Assembly (NCBI GenBank): GCA_022709425.1
Contig: JAKLIW010000005.1
Span: forward strand, 178,974 to 242,973
Source: a bacterium
Lineage (GTDB): Bacteria > UBP6 > UBA1177 > JAKLFG01
Length of the DNA: 64,000 bases
Direction: 5' to 3'
Shown here: one piece after another, positions 43,078-52,041 of the stretch
Layout: every line of letters begins with the position of its first letter
Position numbering within the stretch: position 1 is the first letter of the stretch
Position numbers and translations under genes: made by a program
Notes under the pieces: model-generated
The model's input: only the letters and a program-made list of their open reading frames with translations
The model's database searches: none
Told to the model about the DNA's origin: nothing

Positions 43078-43106
43078 ATAGTAGAAGATATGCGCAAAGG
43101 AGTCAA
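43078..43106 (-). promoter_or_regulatory. Promoter before the rRNA methylase gene
   Basis: TTGACT (43106-43101), 17 bp, TACTAT (43083-43078) on the minus strand. Confidence 0.6.
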
Positions 43107-43120
43107 ATAGAGCATTCTCC

Positions 43121-43149
43121 TTGCCATTTGTAGGAAAAACCGCTACATT
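43121..43149 (+). promoter_or_regulatory. Promoter before the POT/MFS transporter
   Basis: TTGCCA (43121-43126), 17 bp, TACATT (43144-43149), diverging from the methylase promoter 15 bp away. Confidence 0.5.
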
Positions 43150-43181
43150 CTCCCGGTACGGACTCTTAACGGGGAAAACAG

Positions 43182-44585
43182 ATGACCGATCAGGCGCCGC
43201 AGGGCGGTTTCAAAGCTATCGTACGGGAACTCACGCAGCCGTTCATCGATCTGGGCAAGACCTCGCGGGCCCTTTTCGGGGTGAACCTCACGAGCATGCT
43301 CGAGGGGCTGACCTATTTCGGCGTGCTGACGCTGCTCGCCATCTTCTTCAACGAATCGATGGGGCTCGACGATGTGACGGCGGGGCGCACCATCGGGATA
43401 CTTACTGCCGGCATCACCATCGCGATGATGTTCCTCGGTGCGACGGTCGACTGGATCGGCATCCGCAAGACGCTCATCATATCGCTCATCCTCATGGCGG
43501 TCGGCCGGGCCATCGTGACGCTCGCCCCGTCGCTGGGCGCGTCGGGACCGTGGGCCAGCGCCCATTGGATCGCCCTGTTCGGCATCCTGTTCCTCATCCT
43601 CGGTTACGGCATTTACCAGCCGGCGCTCTACGCCGGGGTGAAGCGCTTCACCAACGCCAAGACCTCGGCGATGGGTTACGCGATGCTCTACGCGCTGATG
43701 AATCTCGGCGGTTTCCTGCCGGGGATCATATCGCCGCCGCTACGCAAGGCGTTCGAGATAAAAGGGGTCTTCTGGTTCTACGTCGCCATCACGGTGCTGG
43801 AGGTCATCCTCATCGCCGTCATCATGTCGAAGCGGGCGATAGCGGCGGCCGAGGCACAGGCGGCGGCCGACGATGCTCCCGCCGATGGATCGCCGGTCGT
43901 CGACGAACCCGACGAAATGGCGGGCAAATCGGTCAAAGAGCGCTTCATCTACTACATTAAACACTTCCCGTTCACCGATCTGCGCTTCATGTATTTCATC
44001 TTCATCCTCATCCCGGTGCAGACGCTGTTCGCCCACAACTGGCTCACGATACCGCAGTACACCAGCCGCGCTTTCGACGGGATGGTGTCGGAGAATTTCG
44101 AGTTCTTCAGCAACCTCAATCCCATCCTGATATTCTTCCTGACGCCGATGGTCGCCGCCTTCACCGCGAAGCGCAACACCTACGGGATGATGATCGCCGG
44201 TACCTTCGTGATGGCGTCGCCCACCTTCATACTCGCCCTCGGTCCGCGCTTCGAGACGCTCATGGCCTACCTCATCATCATGAGCATCGGCGAAGCGATG
44301 TGGCAGCCGCGGTTCCTCCAGTGGGTCGCCGAGATAGCGCCCAAGAACATGACCGGCATCTATATGGGCATCGGCCAGTTCCCGTGGTTCCTCACCAAGG
44401 TCGTGACGGCGATGTATTCGGGCTGGTTCCTGATGAACTACTGTCCTGCCGATGCGCCGCGCGAATCGCTCAACACCGAAACGATGTGGCTGTTCTACGG
44501 CTTCATCGCGATGATATCGCCCATCGGATTGTGGCTTGCTCGCAGTTGGATGCAGAAGGGATTCAAGACCAAACACGTCGCCTAG
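43182..44585 (+). CDS. POT/MFS-type transporter
   Basis: 467 residues with about 12 membrane helices and a charged cytoplasmic loop rich in Ala/Asp (about 222-250). The stretch FGILFLILGYGIYQPALYAGVKRFTN, followed by GYAMLYALMNLGGFLPGI, resembles the proton-dependent oligopeptide transporter (POT/PTR) branch. The usual E-x-x-E-R motif in helix 1 is only partly kept (TSMLEGLTYFGVLTLL). It is followed by pepD, a dipeptidase, 600 bp downstream, which fits use of imported peptides, but this link is only an inference. The gene stands alone with its own promoter. Confidence 0.8.
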   Translation: MTDQAPQGGFKAIVRELTQPFIDLGKTSRALFGVNLTSMLEGLTYFGVLTLLAIFFNESMGLDDVTAGRTIGILTAGITIAMMFLGATVDWIGIRKTLIISLILMAVGRAIVTLAPSLGASGPWASAHWIALFGILFLILGYGIYQPALYAGVKRFTNAKTSAMGYAMLYALMNLGGFLPGIISPPLRKAFEIKGVFWFYVAITVLEVILIAVIMSKRAIAAAEAQAAADDAPADGSPVVDEPDEMAGKSVKERFIYYIKHFPFTDLRFMYFIFILIPVQTLFAHNWLTIPQYTSRAFDGMVSENFEFFSNLNPILIFFLTPMVAAFTAKRNTYGMMIAGTFVMASPTFILALGPRFETLMAYLIIMSIGEAMWQPRFLQWVAEIAPKNMTGIYMGIGQFPWFLTKVVTAMYSGWFLMNYCPADAPRESLNTETMWLFYGFIAMISPIGLWLARSWMQKGFKTKHVA

Positions 44586-44610
44586 ATCGGCGGGTTATTT
44601 GATCACAGAA

Positions 44611-44646
44611 GCCCCGCCCTCGTTTCGAGGGAGGGGTAGGGGCGGG
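44611..44646. repeat. GC-rich REP-like element / possible bidirectional terminator
   Basis: CCCTCG-ttt-CGAGGG forms a 6-bp stem, framed by GCCCCG on the left and GGGG/GGGGCGGG runs on the right. It lies between two convergent genes. The layout (C-rich inverted repeat, then G-runs and TT) is like that at 9414-9445. Confidence 0.5.
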
Positions 44647-45054
44647 TTATTCCGCGGCTTCTTCTTTTTCCCTGTCTTCAGCCGCCGCGATGGCGGTGGC
44701 CGGATCGGCGAAATTGGGCGAGAAGACCTGCGTATCGTTGTATTCTATCGGCTCGAAGAACCACGGCATCTCCTGCAGGAACGGCACATCGCTGAACCGT
44801 TCCGGATGGGGGTGATCGCGGTGGTGGAAGATGATGTGGTCGCCCGATGCGGTGTAGAAACGGCGGTAGTAGAAGGTGGCGCCCGAATCGATGTCGATCC
44901 GCTTACTCATGAGACCTTCGGTGACCATCTGGTGGAGCACCTCGGCGAGGTGGGTGACCGACTGCACCGGGAAAAGTTCATGCAGGGCGCCGAACGACAG
45001 GATGCCGTAGCGTCTCATCGCCATCTGTATCCGTTCCCTGAGATCGAGCATCAT
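44647..45054 (-). CDS. Small winged-helix-like protein of unknown function
   Basis: 135 residues without signal peptide. The N-terminal part (DLRERIQMAMRRYGILSFGALHELFPVQSVTHLAEVLHQMVTEGLMSKRID) reads as a winged helix. The rest is aromatic and His-rich (FYYRRFYTASGDHIIFHHRDHPHPERF), ending in an acidic tail. The start at 45054 was chosen because AAGGAG lies 6 bp upstream; a frame extension further upstream is antisense to pepD. It diverges from pepD and shares its -35 hexamer. It could regulate pepD, but no direct evidence is seen. Confidence 0.65.
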   Translation of the reverse strand: MMLDLRERIQMAMRRYGILSFGALHELFPVQSVTHLAEVLHQMVTEGLMSKRIDIDSGATFYYRRFYTASGDHIIFHHRDHPHPERFSDVPFLQEMPWFFEPIEYNDTQVFSPNFADPATAIAAAEDREKEEAAE

Positions 45055-45097
45055 GCGGAGCTCCTTTTCGCGGTGGTTCATCGGTCCCGGTCGGCCG

Positions 45098-45126
45098 ATT
45101 ATAGTCCTCTTGCCAAGAAATTGCAA
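45098..45126 (-). promoter_or_regulatory. Promoter before the winged-helix-like gene
   Basis: TTGCAA (45126-45121), 17 bp, TATAAT (45103-45098) on the minus strand. The -35 hexamer is its own reverse complement and also serves the pepD promoter. Confidence 0.65.
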
Positions 45127-45148
45127 ACCTCTTTCTTCCATATATAAT
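45121..45148 (+). promoter_or_regulatory. Promoter before pepD
   Basis: TTGCAA (45121-45126), 16 bp, TATAAT (45143-45148). Confidence 0.65.
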
Positions 45149-45190
45149 GACCCGTTGCCGTGCGTTGTAAAACACTTGAGGGAGGCCGTG

Positions 45191-46627
45191 ATGGACGACA
45201 AGACGAAAAAGGTGCTGGCGGTGTTCGAAGAACTCAACAAAGTGCCGCGCCGTTCGAAGAACGAGGAGAAGATAGCGCGCTGGCTCGTCGAGTGGGGGAA
45301 GAAGCGCGGCTTCGAGACGAAGACCGACAAGGTCTCGAATGTCCTCATCACGGTCCCGGCCTCCAAGGGCTGTGAGAAGGCGCCGACGCTGGTGGTGCAG
45401 GGGCACATGGACATGGTCTGCGAGAAGACCCCCGATTCGCCGCATGATTTCACGAAAGATCCGATAAAGTGCATCATCGAAGGCGACTGGATGCATGCCG
45501 ACAAGACGACGCTCGGCGCCGACAACGGCATCGCCATCGCGCTGGCGCTCGCCATCGCCGAGGATCCCGCGGCGATCCATCCGAAGCTCGAACTGCTTTT
45601 CACCGTCGATGAGGAGACGGGGCTCACCGGCGCCAACGCGCTCGAACCGGGCTTCCTGACCGGCAAGGTGTTGCTCAACGTCGATTCGGAGGACGAAGGG
45701 ATATTCACCGTCGGTTGCGCCGGCGGCCGTGACACCAAGTCGGTCCTGCCGCTTGCCTACGACCCGGCCGACAAGGCGGCCGCGTTCGTGAAGATCGGCG
45801 TCGGCGGCCTTCTGGGCGGCCATTCGGGCGTCGACATCAAGGAACACCGCGGCAACGCGAATATCATACTCGCCCGTTTCCTTGCGAAACTGCGTGAGAA
45901 GACCGTATTCTCTCTGGTCACGATAAAAGGCGGCAGCGCCCACAACGCCATCCCGCGCGACGCCGAGGCGGTCATCGCCGTTTCGGATAAGTTGTTCGCG
46001 CAGGTCGGCGAGCTTGCGGCGGCCTTCGAGAAGGTGCTGAAGAACGAATTTCCGAAGGACCCCGGCGTGAAACTGACCGTTTCGCGCGACGGCGCGACGG
46101 CCGAGGTGATGAACAAAAAGACCACCGACGCCGTCATCGACCTCATCCTCGCCCTGCCGCACGGCATCGCGGCGATGTCGGCCGATATGGAGGGGCTCGT
46201 CGAGACCTCGAACAACCTCGCCATCCTCGCGGTGGCGGATAAAAAACTGACCATCACCACCAGCCAGCGCAGTTCGGTCATGTCGCGGCTCGACTGGCTT
46301 TCGCTCAAGGTCGAAACGATCGCCCGCCTCGGCGGCGCTATCCCGACCACCGGCGGCGGCTATCCGTCGTGGCAGCCCAACGTCAAGTCGCCGCTCCTCG
46401 CGCGGTGCCTGAAGGTCTACAAGGAGCTCTTCGGCGTCGACGCGAAGGTCGAGGCGATACACGCCGGGCTCGAATGCGGCATCATCGGGGCCAAGTACGA
46501 GGGGATGGACATGATATCGTTCGGTCCCACCGTCAAACATCCCCATTCGCCCGACGAAAAAATGTTCGTTCCGTCGGTCGGCCGTTACTACGATTTCATG
46601 AAGGCGCTGTTCAAGAGTTTCTGCTGA
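45191..46627 (+). CDS. pepD: Aminoacyl-histidine dipeptidase (M20, PepD-like)
   Basis: 478 residues, the size of PepD, a two-zinc dipeptidase that cleaves Xaa-His and other dipeptides in the cytoplasm. Metal and catalytic motifs are [25 protein letters not shown] and the acid pair in [11 protein letters not shown]. Later blocks are [12 protein letters not shown] and [36 protein letters not shown] lies 5 bp before ATG 45191; earlier in-frame codons belong to the promoter region. It is followed by dapH after 13 bp, so they are probably co-transcribed. Confidence 0.95.
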   Translation: MDDKTKKVLAVFEELNKVPRRSKNEEKIARWLVEWGKKRGFETKTDKVSNVLITVPASKGCEKAPTLVVQGHMDMVCEKTPDSPHDFTKDPIKCIIEGDWMHADKTTLGADNGIAIALALAIAEDPAAIHPKLELLFTVDEETGLTGANALEPGFLTGKVLLNVDSEDEGIFTVGCAGGRDTKSVLPLAYDPADKAAAFVKIGVGGLLGGHSGVDIKEHRGNANIILARFLAKLREKTVFSLVTIKGGSAHNAIPRDAEAVIAVSDKLFAQVGELAAAFEKVLKNEFPKDPGVKLTVSRDGATAEVMNKKTTDAVIDLILALPHGIAAMSADMEGLVETSNNLAILAVADKKLTITTSQRSSVMSRLDWLSLKVETIARLGGAIPTTGGGYPSWQPNVKSPLLARCLKVYKELFGVDAKVEAIHAGLECGIIGAKYEGMDMISFGPTVKHPHSPDEKMFVPSVGRYYDFMKALFKSFC

Positions 46628-46640
46628 TACGGGGACGATC

Positions 46641-47342
46641 ATGGATGCCTACGACATCATTAAGTACATCAGCGAGTCGGAAAAACAGACCCCGGCCCGC
46701 GTCTACCTGAAAGGGGAGATCGAGGGGCTTGATCTGAGTATGTTCAAGGAGGTCTACCGCGGCGTCGACCATGTGCTGGTCATCGACCAGTGGACGAAGA
46801 TAGAGATATTCCTCAAGATGCATCACGAGAATGTCCATGCCGCACGGATCGATATCGACCGGCGCAATTCGGCGGTGCCGCTACTCGACATCAAGGGGAT
46901 CAACGCCCGCATCGAACCGGGGGCGATCATCCGCGACAAGGTCCTGATCGGCGACAAGTGCGTCATCATGATGGGGGCGGTCATCAACATCGGTTCCGAG
47001 ATCGGCGAGGGGACGATGATCGACATGAATGTCGTGGTCGGCGGCCGCGTCATCGTCGGGAAGCACTGCCACATCGGCGCCGGATCGGTCCTTGCGGGGG
47101 TGGTGGAGCCGCCGTCGGCCGAACCGGTCCGCATCGGCGATAATGTCGTGATGGGAGCCAACGCCGTCGTGCTCGAAGGGGTGCAGGTGGGCGAAGGTGC
47201 GGTGGTCGCCGCCGGCGCGGTGGTCACGCAGAATGTCGAACCCTACACCGTCGTTGCCGGGGTCCCGGCGCGCGTCATCAAAAAAGTGGACGACAAGACC
47301 AAGTCGAAGACCGAACTGGTCGAAGCGCTCCGCAATCTGTGA
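46641..47342 (+). CDS. dapH: Tetrahydrodipicolinate N-acetyltransferase
   Basis: 233 residues. DapH acetylates tetrahydrodipicolinate in the acetyl branch of lysine and diaminopimelate synthesis. The N-terminal DapH domain ([26 protein letters not shown]) is followed by left-handed beta-helix hexapeptides ([42 protein letters not shown]), [29 protein letters not shown] and a C-terminal [14 protein letters not shown]. Length is normal. It is linked to pepD and converges with the ABC-F gene, 5 bp away. Confidence 0.94.
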   Translation: MDAYDIIKYISESEKQTPARVYLKGEIEGLDLSMFKEVYRGVDHVLVIDQWTKIEIFLKMHHENVHAARIDIDRRNSAVPLLDIKGINARIEPGAIIRDKVLIGDKCVIMMGAVINIGSEIGEGTMIDMNVVVGGRVIVGKHCHIGAGSVLAGVVEPPSAEPVRIGDNVVMGANAVVLEGVQVGEGAVVAAGAVVTQNVEPYTVVAGVPARVIKKVDDKTKSKTELVEALRNL

Positions 47343-47347
47343 GGGGA

Positions 47348-49276
47348 TCACTCCCCGCTTTCTTTGCTGAGGGTTTCGAAGGCCTGCGAATGTTCTTCCC
47401 ACTGAGCCATGAGGGTGACGAGTTCCTCGTCGATGCGGGCGAGCCGCTTGTTCATGAGGGCGATGTCGCCGGTCCCCTGCGCCAGCCGCGCCGAGATCTC
47501 TGTTTTTTCCTTCTCGCGCTTCTCTATTTCCTGTTGGGCGGCGGAGATGTCTTTTTTTAGTTTATTCAATTTATTGCGCATCTCTTTGCGCAGAGCGTGG
47601 TCCATCTTTCCCTTCGACGCCGACACATCGGCCTCTTTCGCCTTCGCCTTTTCCTCGACGATGATGTCGTGGCCGTGGACCGACAGGTATTCCTGATAGG
47701 TGCCGGGGAAGTTTATCATATCGCACCGGCCCCGAAAATAGACGACCGAGGTGGCGAGCGAGTTGATGAAATGCGAATCGTGCGAAACGAAGACGATGGT
47801 GGCGTCGATGTCCTGCAGGGTGCGCAGGAGCACCTCCTTCGAATCAATGTCCAAATGGGTGGTCGGTTCGTCGAGAAGCAGGAGGTTCCCGGGGTTGAGT
47901 ATCATGCGGATGAAGGCGAGCCGCACCTTCTCGCCGCCGGAGAGGACCGCGATCTTTTTATCCCAGTCGTCCTCGTAGAACAGGAAACAGCCGAGCAGGG
48001 TCTTGACGCGGTTCATCATGTCGAAGGGGGCCACCGATTCGACGAAACGGATCACCGTCATGTCGGGCGGCAGGAGCGTTATCTCGTGCTGGCGGAAGTA
48101 ACTTATCTCGATGTCCTTGCCCCTGTTGCAGACCCCTTCGGTCGGCTCTATCTCGCCGCCGAGTATGTTCATCAGCGTCGATTTGCCGAACCCGTTGCGG
48201 CCCAGCAGCGCTATCCGTTCGCGCCGCGTGATGATCCGTTTGTAGTTCTCGATCACCTTGAGGTCGCCGAAACGGTGGCCGAGCCCCTGCATCTCGGCGA
48301 CGATGTCACCGCCCCGTTTGGGAGGCGGCAGGCGGAAGGTCATGGTCGGGGCCATGCGCGGCAGGATGATGAGTTCTTCCTTTATCTTTTCCAGTTGGCG
48401 CAGTTTCGACTGGGCGAGCGCGGCGGTGGCGGCGTTGTAGCGGTTCTTGTCGACGAAATCCTGCAGGCCCTTGATCTCGGCATCCTGCTTCTCCCGCTGA
48501 CGGGCGAGCACCTTGATACGCTGTTCCTTCTCGACGAGGTAGAAATCGTAGTTGCCGCGGTAGATGGCGACGGTGCCGCCGAAGACCTCCCAGGTCTCTT
48601 CGACCACGCGGTTCAAAAAATCGCGGTCATGCGACACCAGCAGTATCTGGCCGTCGAAGCCGAGTATCCATTCGGCGAGATAGTCTATCGTCGCGATGTC
48701 GAGGTAGTTGGTCGGTTCGTCGAGCAGTATCACATCGGGTTCGCGGACCAGCACCCGGGCAAGGGCGATGCGCATCTGCCAGCCGCCCGAGAGCGTCTTG
48801 GCGGGACGGTCCCATGTCTCTTTTTCAAAGCCGAGATTGAGGAGGACCGTCTCTATCGGATTCTTGCGCCGCTCCTTTACTTCAAGGTGATGCAGTTCCT
48901 CGACCACCTCCGACAGTTCGTCGTAGAGGTTCTCGTCCGCCTCGGGATCGCTCTCCAATTTCGCGACGATGGCCGCCTCCTGTTCGCGCAGGGCGTTCAA
49001 GCGGTCGCTGTTGCGCCACGCCGCCACCTCTTCGTAGACGGTCCCGGTGAAGTCGTAGGCCGCCTGCTGGGGGAGGTATTCGATAAGACAGTGTTTTTTG
49101 GTCACCATGGAGCCGGTGTCGGGGTGCTCCAGCCCGGCGATGATCTTCATCAGCGTCGATTTACCCGACCCGTTCATCCCCACCAGCGCCGTCCGGTTCT
49201 TGGAAAGCGGCAGGGTGACATGGTCGAAGAGCACCTGTCCGGTGTAGTGTTTGGTAATGTCTTTCAGGACCAGCAT
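47348..49276 (-). CDS. ABC-F family ATPase (translation factor type)
   Basis: 642 residues with two ABC cassettes in one chain and no membrane domain. Walker A motifs are GMNGSGKST (about 33-41) and GRNGFGKST. The signatures LSGGW and LSGGE, both followed by D-E-P-T-N/T, and the interdomain linker (coiled region with QREKQDAEIKGLQDFVDKNRYN) define the ABC-F class. A C-terminal coiled coil (about 530-640) is Uup-like. ABC-F proteins act on ribosomes, for example to clear stalled complexes or protect from antibiotics. ATG 49276 has GAGAGGAA upstream. Subtype cannot be fixed without a tree. Confidence 0.93.
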   Translation of the reverse strand: MLVLKDITKHYTGQVLFDHVTLPLSKNRTALVGMNGSGKSTLMKIIAGLEHPDTGSMVTKKHCLIEYLPQQAAYDFTGTVYEEVAAWRNSDRLNALREQEAAIVAKLESDPEADENLYDELSEVVEELHHLEVKERRKNPIETVLLNLGFEKETWDRPAKTLSGGWQMRIALARVLVREPDVILLDEPTNYLDIATIDYLAEWILGFDGQILLVSHDRDFLNRVVEETWEVFGGTVAIYRGNYDFYLVEKEQRIKVLARQREKQDAEIKGLQDFVDKNRYNAATAALAQSKLRQLEKIKEELIILPRMAPTMTFRLPPPKRGGDIVAEMQGLGHRFGDLKVIENYKRIITRRERIALLGRNGFGKSTLMNILGGEIEPTEGVCNRGKDIEISYFRQHEITLLPPDMTVIRFVESVAPFDMMNRVKTLLGCFLFYEDDWDKKIAVLSGGEKVRLAFIRMILNPGNLLLLDEPTTHLDIDSKEVLLRTLQDIDATIVFVSHDSHFINSLATSVVYFRGRCDMINFPGTYQEYLSVHGHDIIVEEKAKAKEADVSASKGKMDHALRKEMRNKLNKLKKDISAAQQEIEKREKEKTEISARLAQGTGDIALMNKRLARIDEELVTLMAQWEEHSQAFETLSKESGE

Positions 49277-49298
49277 CGCTTCCTCTCGTTCCGGCGGC

Positions 49299-49326
49299 AT
49301 ACTACCTATTTAATAAATCCCGTCAA
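49299..49326 (-). promoter_or_regulatory. Promoter before the ABC-F gene
   Basis: TTGACG (49326-49321), 16 bp, TAGTAT (49304-49299) on the minus strand. Confidence 0.55.
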
Positions 49327-49489
49327 GGACAGATCTCCATTCCTGAAAAGTTGCTTCTGCGTTCGAGTTCGGATAGTGTCAATCCGCACAGAGGGGAAAT
49401 TTTATGACGATCGCCGTTGATGACAAGACAAGGCTTCTAGCCTGTCCCCGGTACCGAATCCCGCACATAATAATACTGAGGAGGTTGTC

Positions 49490-51124
49490 ATGACGCGAAT
49501 CCTTTTTGGACTTGCGGTAATGATGTTTCTTTTAATCGCTTCCTGCGACAGTAATAAACCAAACCCTCAAAACGACAGCGACAACACAACACCCGCGATG
49601 GGAAGCGAAGGCGCGCCCTGTTATCCGAACGGCACCTGTGACGACGGATTGCAATGCTTTTCGGGCCGCTGTGTCGAACTGCCCGATTCCTTGACCGAAA
49701 ATGAGCAGATGGACGAGGACGCTGGCATCGAGGAAATAACCGCAGATGCGGACGAAACGGTTGACGCGGTTGACACGGTTGACACGGAACAGCCCGATGT
49801 GGACATGGCAGACGAAGACCTTGTCGACGAAGACACCTACGATGATTGGGTGTCGGACACGACCGACATCCAACCCGATCCCGATATCGTGGACGCGGAC
49901 AATGTCGTTGCTGACGAAATAATCACAGATGCGGACGAAACGGTTGACACGGAACAGCCCGATGTGGACATAGCAGACGAAGACCTTGTCGACGAAGACA
50001 CCTACGATGATTGGGTGTCGGACACGACCGACATCCAACCCGATCCCGATATCGTGGACGCGGACAATGTCGTTGCTGACGAAATAATCACAGATGCGGA
50101 CGAAACGGTTGACACGGAACAGCCCGATGTGGACATAGCAGACGAAGACCTTGTCGACGAAGACACCTACGATGATTGGGTACCGGACACGGACGCCGTC
50201 GCCGATTCGATGGTTCTCTGCACCGGACAGACGAAATGCTACAACGCGACCGTCGAGATGACCTGCCCGACGGAGGGGAATGCCTTCTACGGCCAAGATT
50301 CTCAGTACGCCGCACTTGGGTACTGTGCGCCGCGCAGTTACAGTATCAGCGGCGCAGCGAATAACGATGTCGTCACCGATAATGTAACTGGATTGATATG
50401 GCAAAGAACTCTTCCGGCGACCTACGCCGGCTGTTCCGGAGGGGCGCCTGCCGGTTCGACTTGTACTTGGCAAGACGCCGTGGATTATTGCACCGAATTG
50501 ACCTATGACGGTCAAACCGATTGGCGTCTGCCGACCCGCAAAGAGTTAGCCATGCTATCAGACTATGGCCGTTATAATCCGGCGATAGACACCACCATAT
50601 TCCCCGGCACGCAATTGGGTTATTACTGGTCCTCCTCGTCCAGCGCGGGCAATGCCGTCGGCGCATGGCGCGTGAGTTTCGCCAACGGCGGTGTGAGTAG
50701 CAACTATAGGACAGATACATACTATGCCCGTTGTGTGAGGGGCGAAACCTTACCCGATAGTACCTTTACCGAAGAGACGATATCAGGAAAGGTGATCGTG
50801 ACCGATACCGTGACGGGACTCATCTGGACCAAAGAGTACAGCGGTACGGTGACATGGCAGAATGCCCTCAGTTACTGCGAGAACCTGAACTACGGAGGCC
50901 AGACCGACTGGCGTCTGCCGAACATAGAAGAACTGAAAACACTGGTGGACGACACGATCTCCAGCCCCGAGAGCACCTTTCCGGGGATGCCGTCGAGTTA
51001 TTTCTGGTCCTCCTCGTCCTACGCGTTCCATACCGACTACGCATGGCTCGTAGGTTTCGACTATGGCTTTGTGACCGACAGCTATAAGACCAGTAAAAGC
51101 TATGCCCGTTGTGTGAGGCAGTAG
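49490..51124 (+). CDS. Acidic-stalk lipoprotein with tandem DUF1566 (Lcl_C) domains
   Basis: 544 residues. Lipobox LLIASC (C19), then the four-Cys module C44, C50, C56, C61. A stalk of about 170 residues follows, built from 55-residue repeats (EQPDVDIADEDLVDEDTYDDW ...). The C-terminal 300 residues hold two DUF1566 units, each with VTGLIW, W-Q-[DN]-A, YC-E-L-x-Y-x-G-Q-T-D-W-R-L-P, then YYWSSSS or YFWSSSS and a final YARCVR. These domains have a C-type-lectin/FGE-like fold and often appear in surface proteins. GAGG lies 8 bp before the ATG. The stalk repeats are almost identical in DNA, so they are recent. Ligand unknown. Confidence 0.85.
   Translation: MTRILFGLAVMMFLLIASCDSNKPNPQNDSDNTTPAMGSEGAPCYPNGTCDDGLQCFSGRCVELPDSLTENEQMDEDAGIEEITADADETVDAVDTVDTEQPDVDMADEDLVDEDTYDDWVSDTTDIQPDPDIVDADNVVADEIITDADETVDTEQPDVDIADEDLVDEDTYDDWVSDTTDIQPDPDIVDADNVVADEIITDADETVDTEQPDVDIADEDLVDEDTYDDWVPDTDAVADSMVLCTGQTKCYNATVEMTCPTEGNAFYGQDSQYAALGYCAPRSYSISGAANNDVVTDNVTGLIWQRTLPATYAGCSGGAPAGSTCTWQDAVDYCTELTYDGQTDWRLPTRKELAMLSDYGRYNPAIDTTIFPGTQLGYYWSSSSSAGNAVGAWRVSFANGGVSSNYRTDTYYARCVRGETLPDSTFTEETISGKVIVTDTVTGLIWTKEYSGTVTWQNALSYCENLNYGGQTDWRLPNIEELKTLVDDTISSPESTFPGMPSSYFWSSSSYAFHTDYAWLVGFDYGFVTDSYKTSKSYARCVRQ
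49781..50184 (+). repeat. 165-bp tandem repeat in the acidic stalk (2.4 copies)
   Basis: Copies begin at 49781, 49946 and 50111 (period 165 bp, 55 codons). The first two differ by one base that I can see (ATGGCAGAC against ATAGCAGAC). The third copy is cut after about 70 bp, where the sequence changes to GTACCGGAC. Confidence 0.92.
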
Positions 51125-51227
51125 GGGTGACCGCGCTTTAGTTTTTGGTTGAGCGGGAGTTGAGCGGGAGTTGTCTGGAGCGGTCCTCCCTTTTACGGAT
51201 CCGCTGACCTTTGCCCCGAAAAACCTC

Positions 51228-51256
51228 TTGACAAACTGTTTTCCGCCGATTAATAT
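51228..51256 (+). promoter_or_regulatory. Promoter before mazEF
   Basis: TTGACA (51228-51233), 17 bp, TAATAT (51251-51256). A 12-bp tandem duplication (GTTGAGCGGGAG twice) lies about 60 bp further upstream. Otherwise 51125-51227 shows nothing clear. Confidence 0.65.
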
Positions 51257-51292
51257 GTGCTTACTTGTAATTACGGACGAGGGAGGTTCGTG

Positions 51293-51541
51293 ATGGAGTT
51301 GAGTGTAGTGCGCATCGGCAACAGCCGCGGTATCCGCATACCGTCAAAAGTGCTGGAACGGTTCAACATCGCCGACAAGGTCGAACTTATCGAGGAAGGG
51401 TCGCGGCTCATCCTCAAAGCGGTCGCCCCGAAAAATGTCCGCGCCGGTTGGGCGAAGGCGTTCAAGAGCATGGCCGCCGCCGGTGACGACAAGTTGCTCA
51501 TCGACGCGACGCTCGACACCGGCGAGGAGTGGACATGGTGA
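51293..51541 (+). CDS. mazE: AbrB/MazE-type antitoxin
   Basis: 82 residues. The N-terminal swapped-hairpin DNA-binding domain (VVRIGNSRGIRIPSKVLERFNIADKVELIEEGSRLILKAV) matches MazE/SpoVT-AbrB antitoxins. The rest, with acidic and aromatic residues at the end (DTGEEWTW), would wrap around MazF. Antitoxins of this type repress their own promoter. GAGGGAGG precedes ATG 51293. The stop overlaps the mazF start, so the pair is translationally coupled. Confidence 0.9.
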   Translation: MELSVVRIGNSRGIRIPSKVLERFNIADKVELIEEGSRLILKAVAPKNVRAGWAKAFKSMAAAGDDKLLIDATLDTGEEWTW

Positions 51542-51861
51542 AGGTGCGGCAGTACGACATTTTCGTGGTCAATCTCGACCCGACGATAGGGCATGAGATC
51601 AGAAAGCGCCGTCCGTGCGTCGTCATATCGCCCGACGAGATGAACGACCACATCGGAACGGTCATCATAGCGCCGCTTACTTCGACCGGAAAGAATTATC
51701 CGACGCGGGTACGATCGGTCGTGCAGGAGCGCGAGGGCTGGATAGTGCTCGACCAGATACGGACGGTGGACAAGGTGCGGCTGGTGGCGAAGTTGGGGGA
51801 ACTCGACGAGCCGACCACTCTCAGGGTCAAGGATATCATCCGCAAGATGCTGGTGGATTGA
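51535..51861 (+). CDS. mazF: MazF-type mRNA endoribonuclease toxin
   Basis: 108 residues. PemK/MazF toxins cut mRNA at short sequences. The family features are the start VRQYDIFVVNLDPTIGHEIRKRRPCVVIS with its conserved basic and PCVV elements, then VIIAPLTST, and the C-terminal QIRTVDKVRLVAKLGEL. ATG 51535 has GAGGAG 6 bp upstream and lies inside the last codons of mazE. Length is normal and no key residue seems missing, so the toxin is probably active. Confidence 0.93.
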   Translation: MVKVRQYDIFVVNLDPTIGHEIRKRRPCVVISPDEMNDHIGTVIIAPLTSTGKNYPTRVRSVVQEREGWIVLDQIRTVDKVRLVAKLGELDEPTTLRVKDIIRKMLVD

Positions 51862-51908
51862 TATTCCCAAACATCTTATATGGTTATATCTATTCCGAGC
51901 CATTCGTA

Positions 51909-52007
51909 TTCCCGATTTTATGCCGAAAATACGGAGTTGCGTTCCCGATTTTAGGCAGAAAATGCGGAGTGGCATTCCCGATTTCTTGACAAAAATGAGG
52001 AGTTCGA
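51909..52007 (+). repeat. Three tandem 33-bp degenerate repeats before the AAA ATPase
   Basis: Units start at 51909, 51942 and 51975, each opening TTCCCGATTT and containing an AAAAT then CGGAGT- or GAGGAGT-like end. The period is exactly 33 bp, with no spacers. The third unit carries TTGACA, the -35 of the downstream gene. Confidence 0.85.
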
Positions 52008-52014
52008 CTACCAT
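51986..52014 (+). promoter_or_regulatory. Promoter before the AAA/DUF4143 gene
   Basis: TTGACA (51986-51991), 17 bp, TACCAT (52009-52014). The -35 lies within the last 33-bp repeat. Confidence 0.55.
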
Positions 52015-52041
52015 GACCAAGATCTTTTAGGGAGGCGGAAG

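Noticed and set aside
49425..49445. Small inverted repeat AGGCT-tct-AGCCT before the DUF1566 lipoprotein
   Set aside because: Five-base arms are too short to separate from chance, and no clear -35/-10 pair could be placed around them.
49490..51124. DUF1566/lectin-like ends as targets of a diversity-generating retroelement
   Set aside because: No reverse transcriptase and no template repeat are seen in the window, and no A-specific variable copy pair was found. The same applies to 27958-29373.
51909..52007. Short regular repeats that might be a CRISPR array
   Set aside because: The units are directly joined without unique spacers, differ in sequence, and no cas gene lies nearby.
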